Shown in pieces: positions 20,322 to 31,800 of a stretch of DNA of 64,000 nt (position 1 is the stretch's first letter; every line of letters begins with the position of its first letter). This DNA is from Roseiarcus sp963816065. Lineage in GTDB: Bacteria; Pseudomonadota; Alphaproteobacteria; Rhizobiales; Beijerinckiaceae. The notes below the pieces were generated by a model that was not told where the DNA came from, ran no database searches, and saw only the letters and a program-made list of their open reading frames with translations. Location: positions 186,001 through 250,000 of the forward strand of contig CAWFJG010000007.1 of NCBI GenBank assembly GCA_963816065.1, given 5' to 3'. The translations under genes were made by a program, and so were the position numbers.

Positions 20322-20485
20322 GCGCTCGATCCTCCGGCGCGACGATGGATCGACTTTGTTGACGAGAGGTTAACCCCGCCGCAGGCGCCGCTTTCCCCTT
20401 TTCCGCGCGCCTTGGCGGGTCTATGTGTCCTCACCCGGCCGGCGCGACCTCGCCGCGCGGCTGCGTCACCGACGGAAAGAGCGAC

Positions 20486-21379
20486 ATGAGAGAACGAGCG
20501 AAGTTCCACGGATCGATTCCGGCGCTGGTGACTCCGTTCAAAGACGGCGAAGTCGACGAACAGGCGTTCCGCGCCCTGATCGACCTGCAGATCACCTCCG
20601 GCTCGCACGGGCTGGTGCCGTGCGGCACCACTGGCGAGAGCCCGACTCTCACCCACGAGGAACACCGCCGCGTCATCGACATGTGCGTCGACGAGGCGCG
20701 CGGGCGGGTGCCGGTGATCGCCGGCGCCGGCTCCAACAACACGGTCGAAGCGGTCGGACTCGCCAGGCACGCCGAACGCGCCGGGGCGGACGCCGTCCTG
20801 GTCGTCACCCCCTATTACAACAAGCCGACTCAGGAAGGCCTTTACCTGCACTTCAAGGCCGTCAACGACGCCATCGGCATTCCGATCATCATCTACAACA
20901 TCCCTCCCCGCAGCGTGATCGACATGTCGGTCGACACGATGAAGCGGCTTGCGGAACTGCCCAATATCGTCGGCGTCAAGGACGCAACCGGCGACGTCGG
21001 CCGGGTGTCGCGCCAGCGCCACGCGATCGGGGCCGACTTTATTCAGCTTTCCGGCGAAGATATGACTGCGCTCGCCGCGATGGCGGCCGGCGGCCACGGC
21101 TGCATCTCGGTCACCGCCAATATCGCCCCCGAGCTTTGCTCCGAGCAGATGGAGGCGGTGTTCCGGGGAGACTGGGATCACGCGCTGAAGCTCCAGGACC
21201 GGCTCGCGCCGCTGCACGCCGCGATCTTCGCCGAGCCCGGGGTCAACGGAACCAAATATGCGATGAGCGTCCTTGGCCGAGCGCGCAGCGAGACGCGCCT
21301 GCCGCTCGTTCCGGTGAAGGAGGCGACGGAGCTCCTTATCCGCCGCGCGATGGTCCACGCCGGACTCCTGAATGCGTAG
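20486..21379 (+). CDS. dapA: 4-hydroxy-tetrahydrodipicolinate synthase
   Basis: Condenses pyruvate and aspartate semialdehyde in the lysine/diaminopimelate pathway. Complete TIM-barrel enzyme, 297 aa. Catalytic residues are present: T48-T49 in CGTTGES, Y137, R142 in IPPRSV, and the Schiff-base Lys K165 in VGVKDATGD; YYNKPTQEG is also diagnostic. I start at ATG 20486 (MRERAKFHGSIPALVTPF), preceded by GGAAAGAG, not at the upstream frame opening. It lies just before smpB, a known neighbourhood. Confidence 0.96.
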   Translation: MRERAKFHGSIPALVTPFKDGEVDEQAFRALIDLQITSGSHGLVPCGTTGESPTLTHEEHRRVIDMCVDEARGRVPVIAGAGSNNTVEAVGLARHAERAGADAVLVVTPYYNKPTQEGLYLHFKAVNDAIGIPIIIYNIPPRSVIDMSVDTMKRLAELPNIVGVKDATGDVGRVSRQRHAIGADFIQLSGEDMTALAAMAAGGHGCISVTANIAPELCSEQMEAVFRGDWDHALKLQDRLAPLHAAIFAEPGVNGTKYAMSVLGRARSETRLPLVPVKEATELLIRRAMVHAGLLNA

Positions 21380-21419
21380 GATGCGTGCGGGCTGCCTGGC
21401 GGCGGTGGGGTAGCGCTCC

Positions 21420-21897
21420 ATGGCCGAGAAGGACAAACCCAATTTCAAGGTCGTGGCGGACAACCGCCGCGCCCGCTACGACTACGAGCTCGGCGAGACC
21501 TTCGAGGCGGGCCTCGATGCTGACCGGTCCGGAAGTGAAGTCGCTGCGCACCGGCAAGGCGACGGTGGCTGAGAGCTACGCCGCGGTCGACCGCAACGGC
21601 GAGGTGATCCTCTACAACGCCAACATTCCCGAGTACCTGCAGGCCAACCGCTTCAATCACGAGCCGAAGAGGCCGCGGAAACTCCTTCTGCACGCTAAGG
21701 AAATCGCGCGGCTCGCCAAGGGCGTCGAGCGCGAAGGCATGACGATCGTGCCGCTGAGAATCTACTTTAACGCCAAGGGCCGCGCCAAGATCGCCATCGC
21801 GCTCGGTCGCGGCAAGAAGCTGCATGACAAGCGCGAGACCGAGAAGGAGCGCGACTGGAACCGCGACAAGTCGCGGCTGATGCGGGATAGAGGCTGA
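21420..21897 (+). CDS. smpB: SsrA-binding protein, trans-translation; frameshift near 21518
   Basis: Binds tmRNA and rescues stalled ribosomes. Both halves are clear: NPNFK-like start (KPNFKVVADNRRARYDYEL), then TGPEVKSLRTGKA, ANRFNHEPKRPRKLLLHAKEI and the basic tail KRETEKERDWNRDKSRLM. There is one extra base between FEAG and MLTGPEVKS (about 21516-21520). Because this gene is nearly always intact, the break is probably a sequence error. About 158 aa after correction. No tmRNA gene was found in the window. Confidence 0.9.
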
Positions 21898-21916
21898 GGC
21901 GGGGCGCTGATTCGCG

Positions 21917-23272
21917 TTAATTCGCCTCCGCGGCCCGAAACGCCTCGTCGACATCGGGGTCGCCGAGCGCGGCCGCCATTTTCGTCCGGTCGAGCTCGCC
22001 TTCCCATAGCGACACGATGATGGTCGCCACGCCATTTCCGATGATGTTGGTGAGCGCTCTGACCTCGCTCATGAACTTGTCGATGCCGAAGACGATCGCA
22101 AGGCCGGGCAGAAGCCGTGCGTCGGCTGCCGTCAGGGTGCCTGCAAGCGTGACGAAACCCGCCCCCGTCACGCCGCTCGCGCCTTTTGAGGTCAGCATGG
22201 CGACGAGCAGAATGGTCGCCATCTGCCACCAGGTCAGGTCGACATGCAGCGCCTGGGCGATGAACAGGGTCGCCAGCGTCATATAGATGTTGGTTCCGTC
22301 CAGATTGAAGGAGTATCCGGTCGGCACGACGAGACCGACGACCGGCTTGGAGCAACCCAGGCGCTCGAGCTTGGCCATCAGAAGCGGCAGCGCGCTCTCG
22401 GACGACGAAGTGCCGAGCACGATCAGCAGTTCCTCCCGGATGTAGCGGACGAATTTCAAGATCGAAAAGCCCGCGAGGCCGGCGATCGCGCCGAGGACCA
22501 CGAAGACGAAAAGCGCCGCCGTCACATAGAAGGTCAGGATCAGGTCCAGAAGGTTGCCCAGCGCCGAGGCGCCGAATTTGCCGATCGTGAACGCCATCGC
22601 GCCGAACGCGCCGAGCGGCGCCGCTCGCATGATAATGGCGATGACGGCGAACATGGCGTGGGTGAAATCGTCGATGAAGCTGCGCAGCGTCGCCGCGCGC
22701 GCGCCGAGGTTCAACAGTGCGAAGCCGAAAAGCACCGCGAAGAAAAGCACTTGCAGGACGTCTCCAATCTGGAAGACGATCGGGCCGCCGCCTCGGCAAA
22801 GGCCGCCTTCCGGGCTGCTGACGAAGGCCCCGACAACGCTGTCGGGAATGATGTGCAGGATGTAGTCGACCGGCTTCATCTGGCTGGCGGTGTCCGCGTA
22901 GCACTTGACCTGCGCCGCCTGCTCGGCGGTCAGTTCGTGTAGGGGGAAACTTTCGCCCGGGCGCCAAAGGACGCCGACCAGGATGCCCATGGCCAGGGCC
23001 AGGGTCGAGACGCCTTCGAAATAGATCAGCGCCTTGACGCCCACCCGGCCGACGCTCTTGGCCTCGTCAATATGGGCGATGCCAGAAACGACAGTGCAGA
23101 AGATGATCGGCGCAATCGCCATCTTGACCAACTTCACGAAGCCGCGGCCAAGAAATTCGACCCATGGGTTGGTGGCGAAAGCGGGAAAGAGCCAACCGAC
23201 GAGAGCGCCCAACACGACGGCGAAGAGGACTTGCACGTACAAGGTCGTGTACCACGGGCGGCCGGTTTGCAT
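21917..23272 (-). CDS. dctA: C4-dicarboxylate:cation symporter
   Basis: Inner-membrane importer of succinate, malate and fumarate of the DAACS family, 451 aa with eight predicted spans and two re-entrant loops. Family motifs: GTSSSESALPLLMAKLE (Ser-rich loop), YSFNLDGTNIYMT (cation and substrate site), and SKGASGVTGAGFVTLAGTL. GGAGG precedes the ATG at 23272. An IS1182-type element starts only 30 bases upstream, so the native promoter is probably displaced. Amino-acid transport (GltP-like) is the alternative within the family, but DctA fits better. Confidence 0.9.
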   Translation of the reverse strand: MQTGRPWYTTLYVQVLFAVVLGALVGWLFPAFATNPWVEFLGRGFVKLVKMAIAPIIFCTVVSGIAHIDEAKSVGRVGVKALIYFEGVSTLALAMGILVGVLWRPGESFPLHELTAEQAAQVKCYADTASQMKPVDYILHIIPDSVVGAFVSSPEGGLCRGGGPIVFQIGDVLQVLFFAVLFGFALLNLGARAATLRSFIDDFTHAMFAVIAIIMRAAPLGAFGAMAFTIGKFGASALGNLLDLILTFYVTAALFVFVVLGAIAGLAGFSILKFVRYIREELLIVLGTSSSESALPLLMAKLERLGCSKPVVGLVVPTGYSFNLDGTNIYMTLATLFIAQALHVDLTWWQMATILLVAMLTSKGASGVTGAGFVTLAGTLTAADARLLPGLAIVFGIDKFMSEVRALTNIIGNGVATIIVSLWEGELDRTKMAAALGDPDVDEAFRAAEAN

Positions 23273-23301
23273 GGTTTCCTCCGGGACTCTTATTTGCCTA
23301 G

Positions 23302-24899
23302 GAGCCTGTCGGACTGAGTGATCTGCGATTGAGTTGCGATGTCGATTTTCGAGTTTGCGGCTTGGATTGATCGCGCTCTGAGTCTTGGTGGGTTCGCATT
23401 GGTGCAGTTGGAGCGGCTGCGTGTGTCCATTTTCGGCGCAAGGCGGCTCAAGCTATTCGATAGGCCGGAGCGAGGGTGAACATCCGCTTCAAATTCCAGG
23501 CCATGGTCACGAGGCTCCACTCGCCGCGAACTTTCTCGAGGCCGCGCAGCAAGAATTGACGGAATCCGAGCGCTGATTTGATGATGCCGAACACCGGCTC
23601 CGGCGTCTGTTTGCGCAGGGCGTAGAGCGCACGGCCCCGCGGCGTCTTCAGCCGATGCGCCATCGCCTCGACCGGCGTCGGGTCCTTTGGAGCGTCCGGC
23701 GCCTTCTCGAACCGTTCGCTCAGCGGCGGATGATGCGGCTGTCGGCCCATCGCGATGACAGGCTCGACGCCGGCCTTCTCGCAGGCCTCTACGTTGCCAG
23801 CGCTGAAATAGCCGGTGTCGGCCAGCAGATATTCGACCTTGCCCAAGCCTTCGGACAACGCTCCGATCTTCTCCAGCATCGGTTCGACCTGGTTCTTGTC
23901 GTTGGGCGCCTGGACCACGTCGGTCGCCACCACCAGCAGGCTGCCCGCCGCCACCGCCGCCTGCGCGTTGTAGCATTGGTCAAAGCCGCCGCCGGCCACT
24001 GGCATGATGCGCGACGCCTCGTCCGTCAGGTTCACCTGATCCGTCGGCAGCGGCCCTTCGGTCGGCGGCGCTGGCGGCTTGCCCCCAGGCTTCTTGCCCG
24101 TCGCGGCGGTCCTGGCCTCGCGCGCCGCCATTTTGGCTTCGTGCTCCGCCTTCTCGCGCGCATGCCGCTCCTTGGCCCGCGCTTCGATCGTCGCTCGCGC
24201 CTCGGCGATCTTGCGCAGGCGCTCCTCGCGCCGCGCCAGTTCGTCGGGGATCGACATCCCGTCGGGAACATCCGAATTGTCCGCCGCCTCGGCCTTGGCC
24301 AGCAAATCGGCGACCTCGGCCTTCAGTTGTTCCTCGAGCTTGCCCGCGTACTCATAGGAAAGCGCGCTGTGCCGGCTCGCGTTGGCGTGGATCTTCGTCC
24401 CGTCCAGTCCAATCGTGCCCATCTTCAGCACGCCCATCTCGCGCGCCAACTGAAGAACCTCGACGAACAGCTTCTCGATCTCCTTCAAGAACCGCCGGCG
24501 AAACGTCGCGATCGTGTCGTGGTCGGGATGATCGTTGGCCGCGATGAACCGGAACGCCACCGAGTCGTAAGTCGCCCGCTCCAGCTTGCGGCTCGAAAAC
24601 ACCCCCGTCGCATAGCCGTAAACCAACAACCCCAGCAACATCCGCGGGTGATACGAAGCCGAGCCCGAGCCTCGGTAAGCCCCGCTCATCCGCCCCAGGT
24701 CGAGACCGTCGATCACTTCCACGATAAACCGAGCCAAGTGCTTCTCCGGAAGCCACTCGTCAACCGAAGGCGGAAGCAGATAACCCGTCTGCCGATCAAT
24801 CGTCCGAAAATTGTTCATCAAACCCGCCCGCCGCCCCGCGCGAAATCAACGCCTAATTCTCAGCGCAGCCGCAGGCCCAGCGCTAAGTCCGACAGGCTG
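23302..24899 (-). mobile_element. IS1182-family insertion sequence
   Basis: Ends are inverted repeats AGCCTGTCGGACT (left, from about 23303) and AGTCCGACAGGCT (right, to about 24898). CTAG flanks both sides (23298-23301 and 24900-24903) as a 4-bp target duplication. One transposase gene inside appears intact, so the element may be active. Confidence 0.85.
23448..24821 (-). CDS. IS1182-family transposase
   Basis: 457 aa. The N-terminal DUF772-like domain is seen as DRQTGYLLPPSVDEWLPEKH and GSASYHPRMLLGLLVYGYATG. A Lys/Arg/Glu-rich coiled-coil insertion separates the catalytic parts: Asp in GLDGTKIHANASRH, Asp in LLADTGYFS, and Glu in EPVFGIIKSALGFRQFLLRG. Frame and length are complete. Confidence 0.92.
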   Translation of the reverse strand: MMNNFRTIDRQTGYLLPPSVDEWLPEKHLARFIVEVIDGLDLGRMSGAYRGSGSASYHPRMLLGLLVYGYATGVFSSRKLERATYDSVAFRFIAANDHPDHDTIATFRRRFLKEIEKLFVEVLQLAREMGVLKMGTIGLDGTKIHANASRHSALSYEYAGKLEEQLKAEVADLLAKAEAADNSDVPDGMSIPDELARREERLRKIAEARATIEARAKERHAREKAEHEAKMAAREARTAATGKKPGGKPPAPPTEGPLPTDQVNLTDEASRIMPVAGGGFDQCYNAQAAVAAGSLLVVATDVVQAPNDKNQVEPMLEKIGALSEGLGKVEYLLADTGYFSAGNVEACEKAGVEPVIAMGRQPHHPPLSERFEKAPDAPKDPTPVEAMAHRLKTPRGRALYALRKQTPEPVFGIIKSALGFRQFLLRGLEKVRGEWSLVTMAWNLKRMFTLAPAYRIA

Positions 24900-25063
24900 C
24901 TAGCAGGCGGTTGTGGGATCATTGCGCCCGCTGCCGCGGGGCGCAAGGCGTCGCGCCAGTGCTCCGCCATTCGACCTATTGCTCGGGACAGACCTATCGC
25001 TCGGGACTTGCCAGCCATTTCCGTAAACGACAAACTCCGCCGATCGGCGACGGGGGGCGCGAC

Positions 25064-26601
25064 ATGACGGCGGAGGAGCTTCTGGCGCAGGACTTCGGCG
25101 TCCTGCCGGATCTGATCCGCGCCCACGCGAGGGAACGGCCCGATGATCCCGCGCTGATCGAAGGCGACGAGACGCTGACCTACGGCGCGCTCGGAGCGCT
25201 GGTCGACCGCATCGTCTTCGCGCTGCAGCGGGACGGCGTTGGCCGTGGCGACGCCGTCGCCATCTGCGCGCGGACCTCGGTCCGTTACGGAGCTGCCTTT
25301 CTCGGCGTGCTCGCTGCAGGCGCCGCGGTCGCGCCGCTATCGCCCTCGTCGACGCCGGCGAGCTTGAGGATGATGCTCGCGGACAGCGGCGCCAAAGCGG
25401 TCTTCCTCGACGCCGAGACCGGCGTGGCGGTCGGACCGGCCGACGACGACGACTCGACCCAGCGCATTGCGCTGGACGACAGCGGAGCGGGGCGCCCTTC
25501 GCCGGCTGGATCGGACCGGCCGGAGCTGCGCCCACCGATGTCGCGATCGCGCCCGAGCAGCCGTTCAACATCATCTATTCGTCGGGCACGACTGGCGCAC
25601 CCAAAGGCATCGTGCATCCGCATCGCATGCGATGGCGGCAATTCATCCCGGTTTCCTATTGGGGCGCCGTCACGATCGCCTCGACGCCGCTCTATTCGAA
25701 CACGACGCTCGTTGTGGCGCTGCCCACGCTGGCGTACGGCGGGACGGTGGTGCTGATGCCGAAGTTCGACGCCGGCGAGTTCCTTAGCCTGTCGCAGAAG
25801 CATCGGGCGACGCATGCGATGCTTGTGCCGGTGCAGTACCGCCGGATCATGGAGCGGGAGGATTTCGGCGGCTATGACCTTTCGAGCTTCGTGCTCAAGT
25901 TCTCGACCAGCGCGGCGTTCCCTGCGGCGCTGAAGGCGGACGTGCTGAGGCGCTGGCCTGGCGGTCTCGTCGAGTTCTACGGCATGACGGAAGGCGGCGG
26001 CGCGACCCTGCTCTCGGCGCATCTCTTTCCGGACAAATTGCACACGGTCGGCCAGCCGATCCCGGGCCACGACATTCGCCTGATCGACAAGCAGGACCAC
26101 GAGGTCGAGAAGGGCAAGGTCGGCGAGGTGGTGGGCCGATCGGAAGCGATGATGACCGAGTACCTCAACCTCCCCGAGAAGACCCGTGAAGTCGAATGGC
26201 GTGACGCGGAAGGGCGCCGCTACATCCGCACCGGCGACATCGGCCGCTTCGACGAGGACGGGTTCCTGATCCTGCTCGATCGCAGCAAGGACATCATCAT
26301 TTCTGGCGGCTTCAACATCTATCCGTCGGACGTCGAGGCCGAGCTTGCCCGGCACGAGGCCGTCCTCGAGGCCGCGGTCGTCGGGGTCGCTTCGCAGCGC
26401 TGGGGCGAGACCCCCGTCGCTTTCGTCGCCCTTCGAGAGGGCTCGGCCGTGGACGGGCCTCAGCTGATGGAGTGGGTCAATGCGCGGGTCGGCAAGACCC
26501 AGCGCCTGTCGGCGCTGACCATCGTCGACAGCCTGCCGCGCAGCCCGATCGGCAAGGTGCTCAAGCGCGAGTTGCGAGACCGCTGGGCCGCGATGGAGTA
26601 A
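25064..26601 (+). CDS. AMP-forming acyl-CoA synthetase; frameshift at G run 25489-25492
   Basis: Activates a carboxylic acid as acyl-AMP and then acyl-CoA. The N-terminal part (LTYGALGALVDRIVFALQ) joins the nucleotide-binding YSSGTTGAPKG, EFYGMTEGGG, YIRTGDIGRFDEDGFL and the catalytic C-terminal Lys in PRSPIGKVLKRELR. Adding one G in the run at 25489-25492 unites the halves into about 512 aa, the normal size. Start at ATG 25064, behind a G-rich ribosome site. Substrate cannot be told from sequence; medium/long-chain fatty or aromatic acids are usual. No linked catabolic genes. Confidence 0.88.
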
Positions 26602-27297
26602 GGGTCGCCCGACAAACCGGCGGGCCAGACGTTTGCTTTAAGAGAAGATATCTTGCAATAGATCATGAAATATCGTAAAGTCAGGTCATGAGCCAAACTC
26701 CGCAGGGGGAACGAAGGAACGACGCCGACCGAAGTCTTAGGGCCGGATTGGAAATGCTTTGCGCGAAATGCGGAGCGCATGAATGTTTTTCGGCGGCCGA
26801 GCGGGCGTAAACCATTGAAAAAGTTAGAATCGGACGAGAATTCCAAGGAATTCCAAACGAGTCCAAATGCGCCTGAGGCCCATTCTGCGGAGGCTCGATG
26901 TCAGGCCGCGGAGCGGCGTAGCAAATCCAAATCAATGGAGCTGCGCCTCGGCCCTGATCGACCGGTGCGCCTCGGCTATTGTGGACTCGAGTCCCGCGCG
27001 AACGCTGCACATGGACAGCGGGCATTGACGGCTCGCGAGCGAACCGTCGCCGCCTGGGAAGCTCCGGGTGGCATGCGGAGCTTGAGCCCGCCTCTTCGTC
27101 CGTTGATCTCAACGCCGGAACGCCGCGCCCTCGCGGGGGGTCCGCTTGACTCCCTCCAGCCGCCGTTGTGTCTTTGATCACAGACGTTTGGCGTCAGCGC
27201 GCCTAAGCAGAGCCAGTTGCGGCCGGAGGTCCCCTGCCAAGGCGGGCGAAGCGGCGACGCCTTGCCGCAGTGGGAAACCGCGCGAGGGACCGGGTCG
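26602..27297. other. intergenic region, no gene recognised
   Basis: Begins with an AT-rich piece (26630-26690) and then carries short open frames without family motifs. One 12-base palindrome, GGACTCGAGTCC, is at 26983-26994. The 3' part probably holds the promoter of the TIR gene, but I cannot point to its boxes. Confidence 0.4.
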
Positions 27298-28860
27298 ATG
27301 GCAGACGACGTCGTCATATTCCTCTCGTACGCGCATGACGACGACCTCGTCCTGTCGCAGGACCCGAACGAGATGGGCTTTGTCGCCTTCCTCGACCAGC
27401 AGCTGCGCCTGAAGCTCAGGGACCTCGGCGTGCAGCAGGCGAGCGTCTGGCGCGACCGGCGGCGGATCGGTCAGGGCGATCAGTTCAACGACATCATCGA
27501 CGACGAACTCAAGAACGCCGAACTCCTGGTCGTGGTCATGTCGCCGAACTGGATCCAGCGGCCATATTGCCGTAAGGAATTCGACTCGTTCATCGCCCTG
27601 CGCAAGGCGGCCGGGGTGGCGAACCCCGCGCTCCGCATGCTCATGGTCGGCAAGGGCTATGTGGACTGGACCCGGCGGCCGCAGGAGTTGCAGGGGCAGG
27701 ACGGATTCCTGTTCTATTCGCGCGACGTCCAGGACAACGTCAACGCCATCACCCCTTTCTTCAACCGCGGCAAGTGCGACGAACGCTTCTACTACAAGGA
27801 GGTGGACGCTCTCGCCACGGACCTGCAGCAACGCGTGTCCCGCATTCAGGCCGGGGCGGCGGCCGCTCCCCCTCGGCCCTTGGCGGCTCCGATCGTTGCG
27901 CCGAACGGGCGCACGGTGTTTCTGTCGAAGCCGGCGAGCGATATGAAGGCCGCCTATTGTCGCTTGGTCAACGAGCTTCGTGGCAAAGGCTTCACCGTCG
28001 CGCCCGACCCGGATGTGGACCCGCCGGACGACGCGAGCGCAGCGGCCTTCATCGGGAACGCGCTCGCCAAGGCGGAGGCCTTCGTGCATCTCGTCGGCGA
28101 CAAGCCGGGCTTTGCCCCCGCCGGCCTCGATCCACTGGTGAAACTGCAGCTCGCACTTGCGCGTAACCAGGCGATTGAAGCGGAAGCACCAGCGATCAGC
28201 CGCCTGAAGCGCCGGATCGTCTGGGCGCCAAAGGTCCTCGACGACGGCGGCGCGGCGCCCACAGGCTCCGCCGCCGAACGCGATCCGCTGCAGGCGCTGG
28301 AGACATTCGACAAACAGATTGCGACCGACAAGATCGACGGCGATATTCTGAGCAAGTTCGTCGAGTTTCTCTTCCAGTACCTGACCGAAACCGCGCCGAA
28401 GCCGCCGGCGGGCGCCGAAGCCGGCAACAAGCTCGACATCTACCTCTCCTACCATTCGGCGGACGAAGATTATGTCGACGCGGTTGCCCAGGCTTTGCGC
28501 AATGGTGCTGTCAAGCCACGGATCCCTGTCGTCGATTCCGACGCCGAAGCGCGGCGCTATAACGGCGACCTGCTGGCGAGATGCGACGCCGTCACGCTCT
28601 GTTGGGCGAACGCATCCGAGGTTTGGGTGCGCTCCGAGGCCGACCGGCTCTCCAACTGGCAGTCGCTTGGCCGAAAGCAGCAGTTCGCCTTCCGCGGCCT
28701 CGTCGCGGGGCCGCCGCCCGCCGCGCATAAGAAGGCGAACACGCTTTCGCTCATTTTCCAGGATGGCGAATTCGACCGGGTCGTCGATCTCGTCGAGAAG
28801 GGGCCGCCGACCGCGGAACTGCTGGCGCCCCTCACCTGCATCCAGACCGGCAAGCCATGA
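27298..28860 (+). CDS. TIR-domain protein with three TIR or TIR-like modules
   Basis: 520 aa, cytoplasmic. Residues 5-170 form a TIR domain: IFLSYAHDDD, VWRDRR-RIGQGD, ELLVVVMSPNWIQRPYCRKEFDSF with the Glu expected of NAD-cleaving TIRs. A second TIR-like fold starts near residue 203 (TVFLSKPASDMKAAYC, later EAFVHLVGDKPG). A third starts near residue 379 (DIYLSYHSADEDYVDAVAQAL, then AVTLCWANASEVWVRSEADR). GAGGGAC precedes the ATG. It overlaps the nSTAND gene by ATGA, so the two are made together. TIR proteins in this setting usually act as signalling scaffolds or NAD-depleting effectors; that role here is inferred. Confidence 0.85.
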   Translation: MADDVVIFLSYAHDDDLVLSQDPNEMGFVAFLDQQLRLKLRDLGVQQASVWRDRRRIGQGDQFNDIIDDELKNAELLVVVMSPNWIQRPYCRKEFDSFIALRKAAGVANPALRMLMVGKGYVDWTRRPQELQGQDGFLFYSRDVQDNVNAITPFFNRGKCDERFYYKEVDALATDLQQRVSRIQAGAAAAPPRPLAAPIVAPNGRTVFLSKPASDMKAAYCRLVNELRGKGFTVAPDPDVDPPDDASAAAFIGNALAKAEAFVHLVGDKPGFAPAGLDPLVKLQLALARNQAIEAEAPAISRLKRRIVWAPKVLDDGGAAPTGSAAERDPLQALETFDKQIATDKIDGDILSKFVEFLFQYLTETAPKPPAGAEAGNKLDIYLSYHSADEDYVDAVAQALRNGAVKPRIPVVDSDAEARRYNGDLLARCDAVTLCWANASEVWVRSEADRLSNWQSLGRKQQFAFRGLVAGPPPAAHKKANTLSLIFQDGEFDRVVDLVEKGPPTAELLAPLTCIQTGKP

Positions 28861-31800
28861 GCGAGACCGCGATCGCCGAACCTCCTGCGACGTCGCCGCC
28901 GCCAGTCGATGGGGCGACCGTTTCGGCGGAGCGGCCGTTTCCGGGCTTGAGACCATTTGGCTATGCCGACCGCGCCTTCTTCTTCGGCCGCGAGCGTCAG
29001 GCCTTTGCCCTCTACCGGCTGGTCGAGAACGGCCGCTTCGTCGCGGTGATCGGAAGTTCCGGCAGCGGCAAGTCCTCGCTTGTCCTCGCGGGGCTCCAGG
29101 GCCTGCTCGCGGACGAGACGGCGGACGCGAGCGGGCCGAACTGGGCCTTCCGCGCCATGCGCCCCGGCGGTGCGCCGATCAAGCGGCTTGCCGCTGCGCT
29201 CGGCAGCCTCGCCGACAAAGACAGTCCCGACGAAGCCGCCCGCCGCCGGGACCGCGTCGAATGGACGCTGCGCCAGTCTAGCTTCAGCTTCGAGAACGCT
29301 CTTGAGGCAGCGGGCGGACTGGGCGAGCGGGCGCTCATTCTCATCGTCGACCAGTTCGAGGAGCTGTTCCGGTTCGGTCTCGCCGGCCTTGCGCTTCGCC
29401 GCGCCAGCGTCGAGGGGACGCGCGCCCGCGAAGAAGCTACGCAATTCGTGCAGATCCTGCTCGACGCCGACCGGCGCCGCCTCAAGGACGTGCATGTCCT
29501 GATCACCATGCGCTCGGACTTCATCGGCGACTGCGCCTATTTCCACGGCCTGTCGGAGGCGGTCAGCGCCACCCAATATCTGGTGCCGAACCTCACGCGC
29601 AGTCAGCTCGAGGACGTGATCCGAAAGCCGATCGAAAAATCCGGCGCCGGAATCGAGCCCGAACTGGTCGAGCGCCTGATCAACGATTGCAGCGACGAGC
29701 TCGACCAGCTTCCCGTGCTGCAGCATTGCCTGATGCGGCTGTGGGACCGTGCCGGCCAGGCTAGCTCTGAGCCTCCTCGCCGCCTCACTCGCCAGACCTA
29801 CGACGATATCGGCCGGATGGCCGAGGCCCTGTCGCGCCATGCCGACGAAGTTCTCGCGCAATGCGGCCGCCAGGACCTTGCCGTCGAGCAGGCTTTTCGC
29901 GCGCTGTCGGAAGTCGACCGCGACGGACGGGCGACTCGTCGAGCGCTCTGTTTCAACGAACTCGTCGCGGAGACGGGCGTCGCGGAGGCCGTCCTTAGCG
30001 ACATCCTCGACCGGTTTCGCGCGCCCGGCTGTTCCTTTGTCGTTCCGCCGCCGGCGAGCGCGCAAACGCTGGCCGCGGATGACCGCGTGGACATCAGCCA
30101 TGAGACTCTTCTTCGTCGCTGGAAGAAACTCGCGGGGGATCCGGCGAAGCTGGACGCGGCGACTGGCCGTCCACAGCTCGGATGGATGGCCGAGGAGCGG
30201 AACGACGGCCAGCGCTATCACCTCCTGCTTTCCCTGCTCGGCGATACGCCTGACGACGAGAAGGCGGCGCTGAAGGACCCGGTCGGAACCAAGCGCTGGT
30301 GGGACTCTCTACCGCGCACGGCCCCATGGGGCGAGCGCTACGGCGGCAGCTTCGACGCCGTGAAACAGCTGATCGACGACAATATCGCCGCGCAGAAACG
30401 GTCACGGCGCAACAAGATCCTCGCCGTCGCCGCGGTCGTCGTCTCGGTCCTGATGTTCGTCGGCATGATCGTCAAATTCCAGGTCGACAAGACCCGCGCC
30501 CAGCAGGAGGCGATCGAACGCGGCGCAATGGATTCGGCTGCCGCGATGCTCCGTGACGTGCTCGCCGCCTATAGCGCGGGCACCCTCAACCTCGAGGGCG
30601 CGAAAAGCCTTGCTACGGTTTCCGAGAACTTCTTGCGCGAGGTCCGTCGCGGGCAAACGACGCACGCCGCGGATCCGCTCTGGATCGACGCCCTGAATCT
30701 CGAATCCGACCTTCAGTCAAACGCACAAGACACGAAAAAGCAGCTTTCGCTTGCCGAGGAAGCCAAGACCGTGGCGGCGCCCCTTGTCGCGGCGAACCCG
30801 AAAGACCAAGGGCTCAAGCAGAAGCTTTACGATTCGCTGATCCGTTTCGGCAACGCGCTCGCCATGTTCCCGGGCGAAAGCGGAAGACTGCGGCAGGCGC
30901 TGGAAGCGTATCAGGAAGCCATCGCCGTCGCCGACGACCTCGCCCGGCAGAGCGCAACCGACAAGACGGAGGGCGCCCTCGGGGACGCGCATCTGAAAAT
31001 CGGCGACATCTACGAGATCGAGCATCAGCCGGATAAGGCGCTGGCGGAATATCGCAAGGGGCTCGCCATCTGCGAGGACGCTGCTGCGATCTTCCCCGGC
31101 AGCGTCGACGCCAAGCGCAACCGCGCCAACGCCCATTTCCGTATCGCCGAGGCGCTGCGCCAGGAGAACCGGTGGGACGCCGCCGAGGAGCAATATCGGC
31201 TTGCTGAACAGGATCAGCTGGCGATCCTCGCCAAGGACCCGACAAACGTGACGGTGCGGTCGAATCTCGCGTCGACCTACAATCACTGGGGCCTGCTCGC
31301 GAGCGGCAAAGGCGACCTGGAGTTGGCCCTCGCCAAGCTCAAGCTCGGCGTCGAGATGCAGAACGCGCTGATGCGGAGCGATCCGAGCAACCCGCAGTGG
31401 ATCGCCTTCGCGGCGCCCAACTACGAGGCGGTTTCAAGAACGCTCGATGAGCTCAAACGCCAGAACGAGGCGTACCGCTACCTTTCGAAGGCTTACGACC
31501 TCAGGAAGGCGTTGACGATCCGCGATCCGACCAACACACCGGACGAAATACGCTTCGCCGCGACGGCGAAGGCGCTCGGCGACCGCAGCCAGGGCGTTCC
31601 GCAAATCGAGGCCTATCGCGATTGGATCCAGGCCTGGAAGCGGGTGGCCGACCTCGCCAAGCCGCCGCGAACGATCAAGGCGCAGGCGGACGATGCGTTT
31701 GCCATCGCCAAATCGCTCGCCGACGCCAAGGACTGGCGCGACGCGCAATCGGCCTATTGGCTGGCCAAACGCATCGCCGACATGAATCTCGCCGACGACC

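Noticed and set aside
26983..26994. tRNA T-arm-like GGACTCGAGTCC
   Set aside because: A simple 12-base palindrome; no acceptor or anticodon arm could be built around it.
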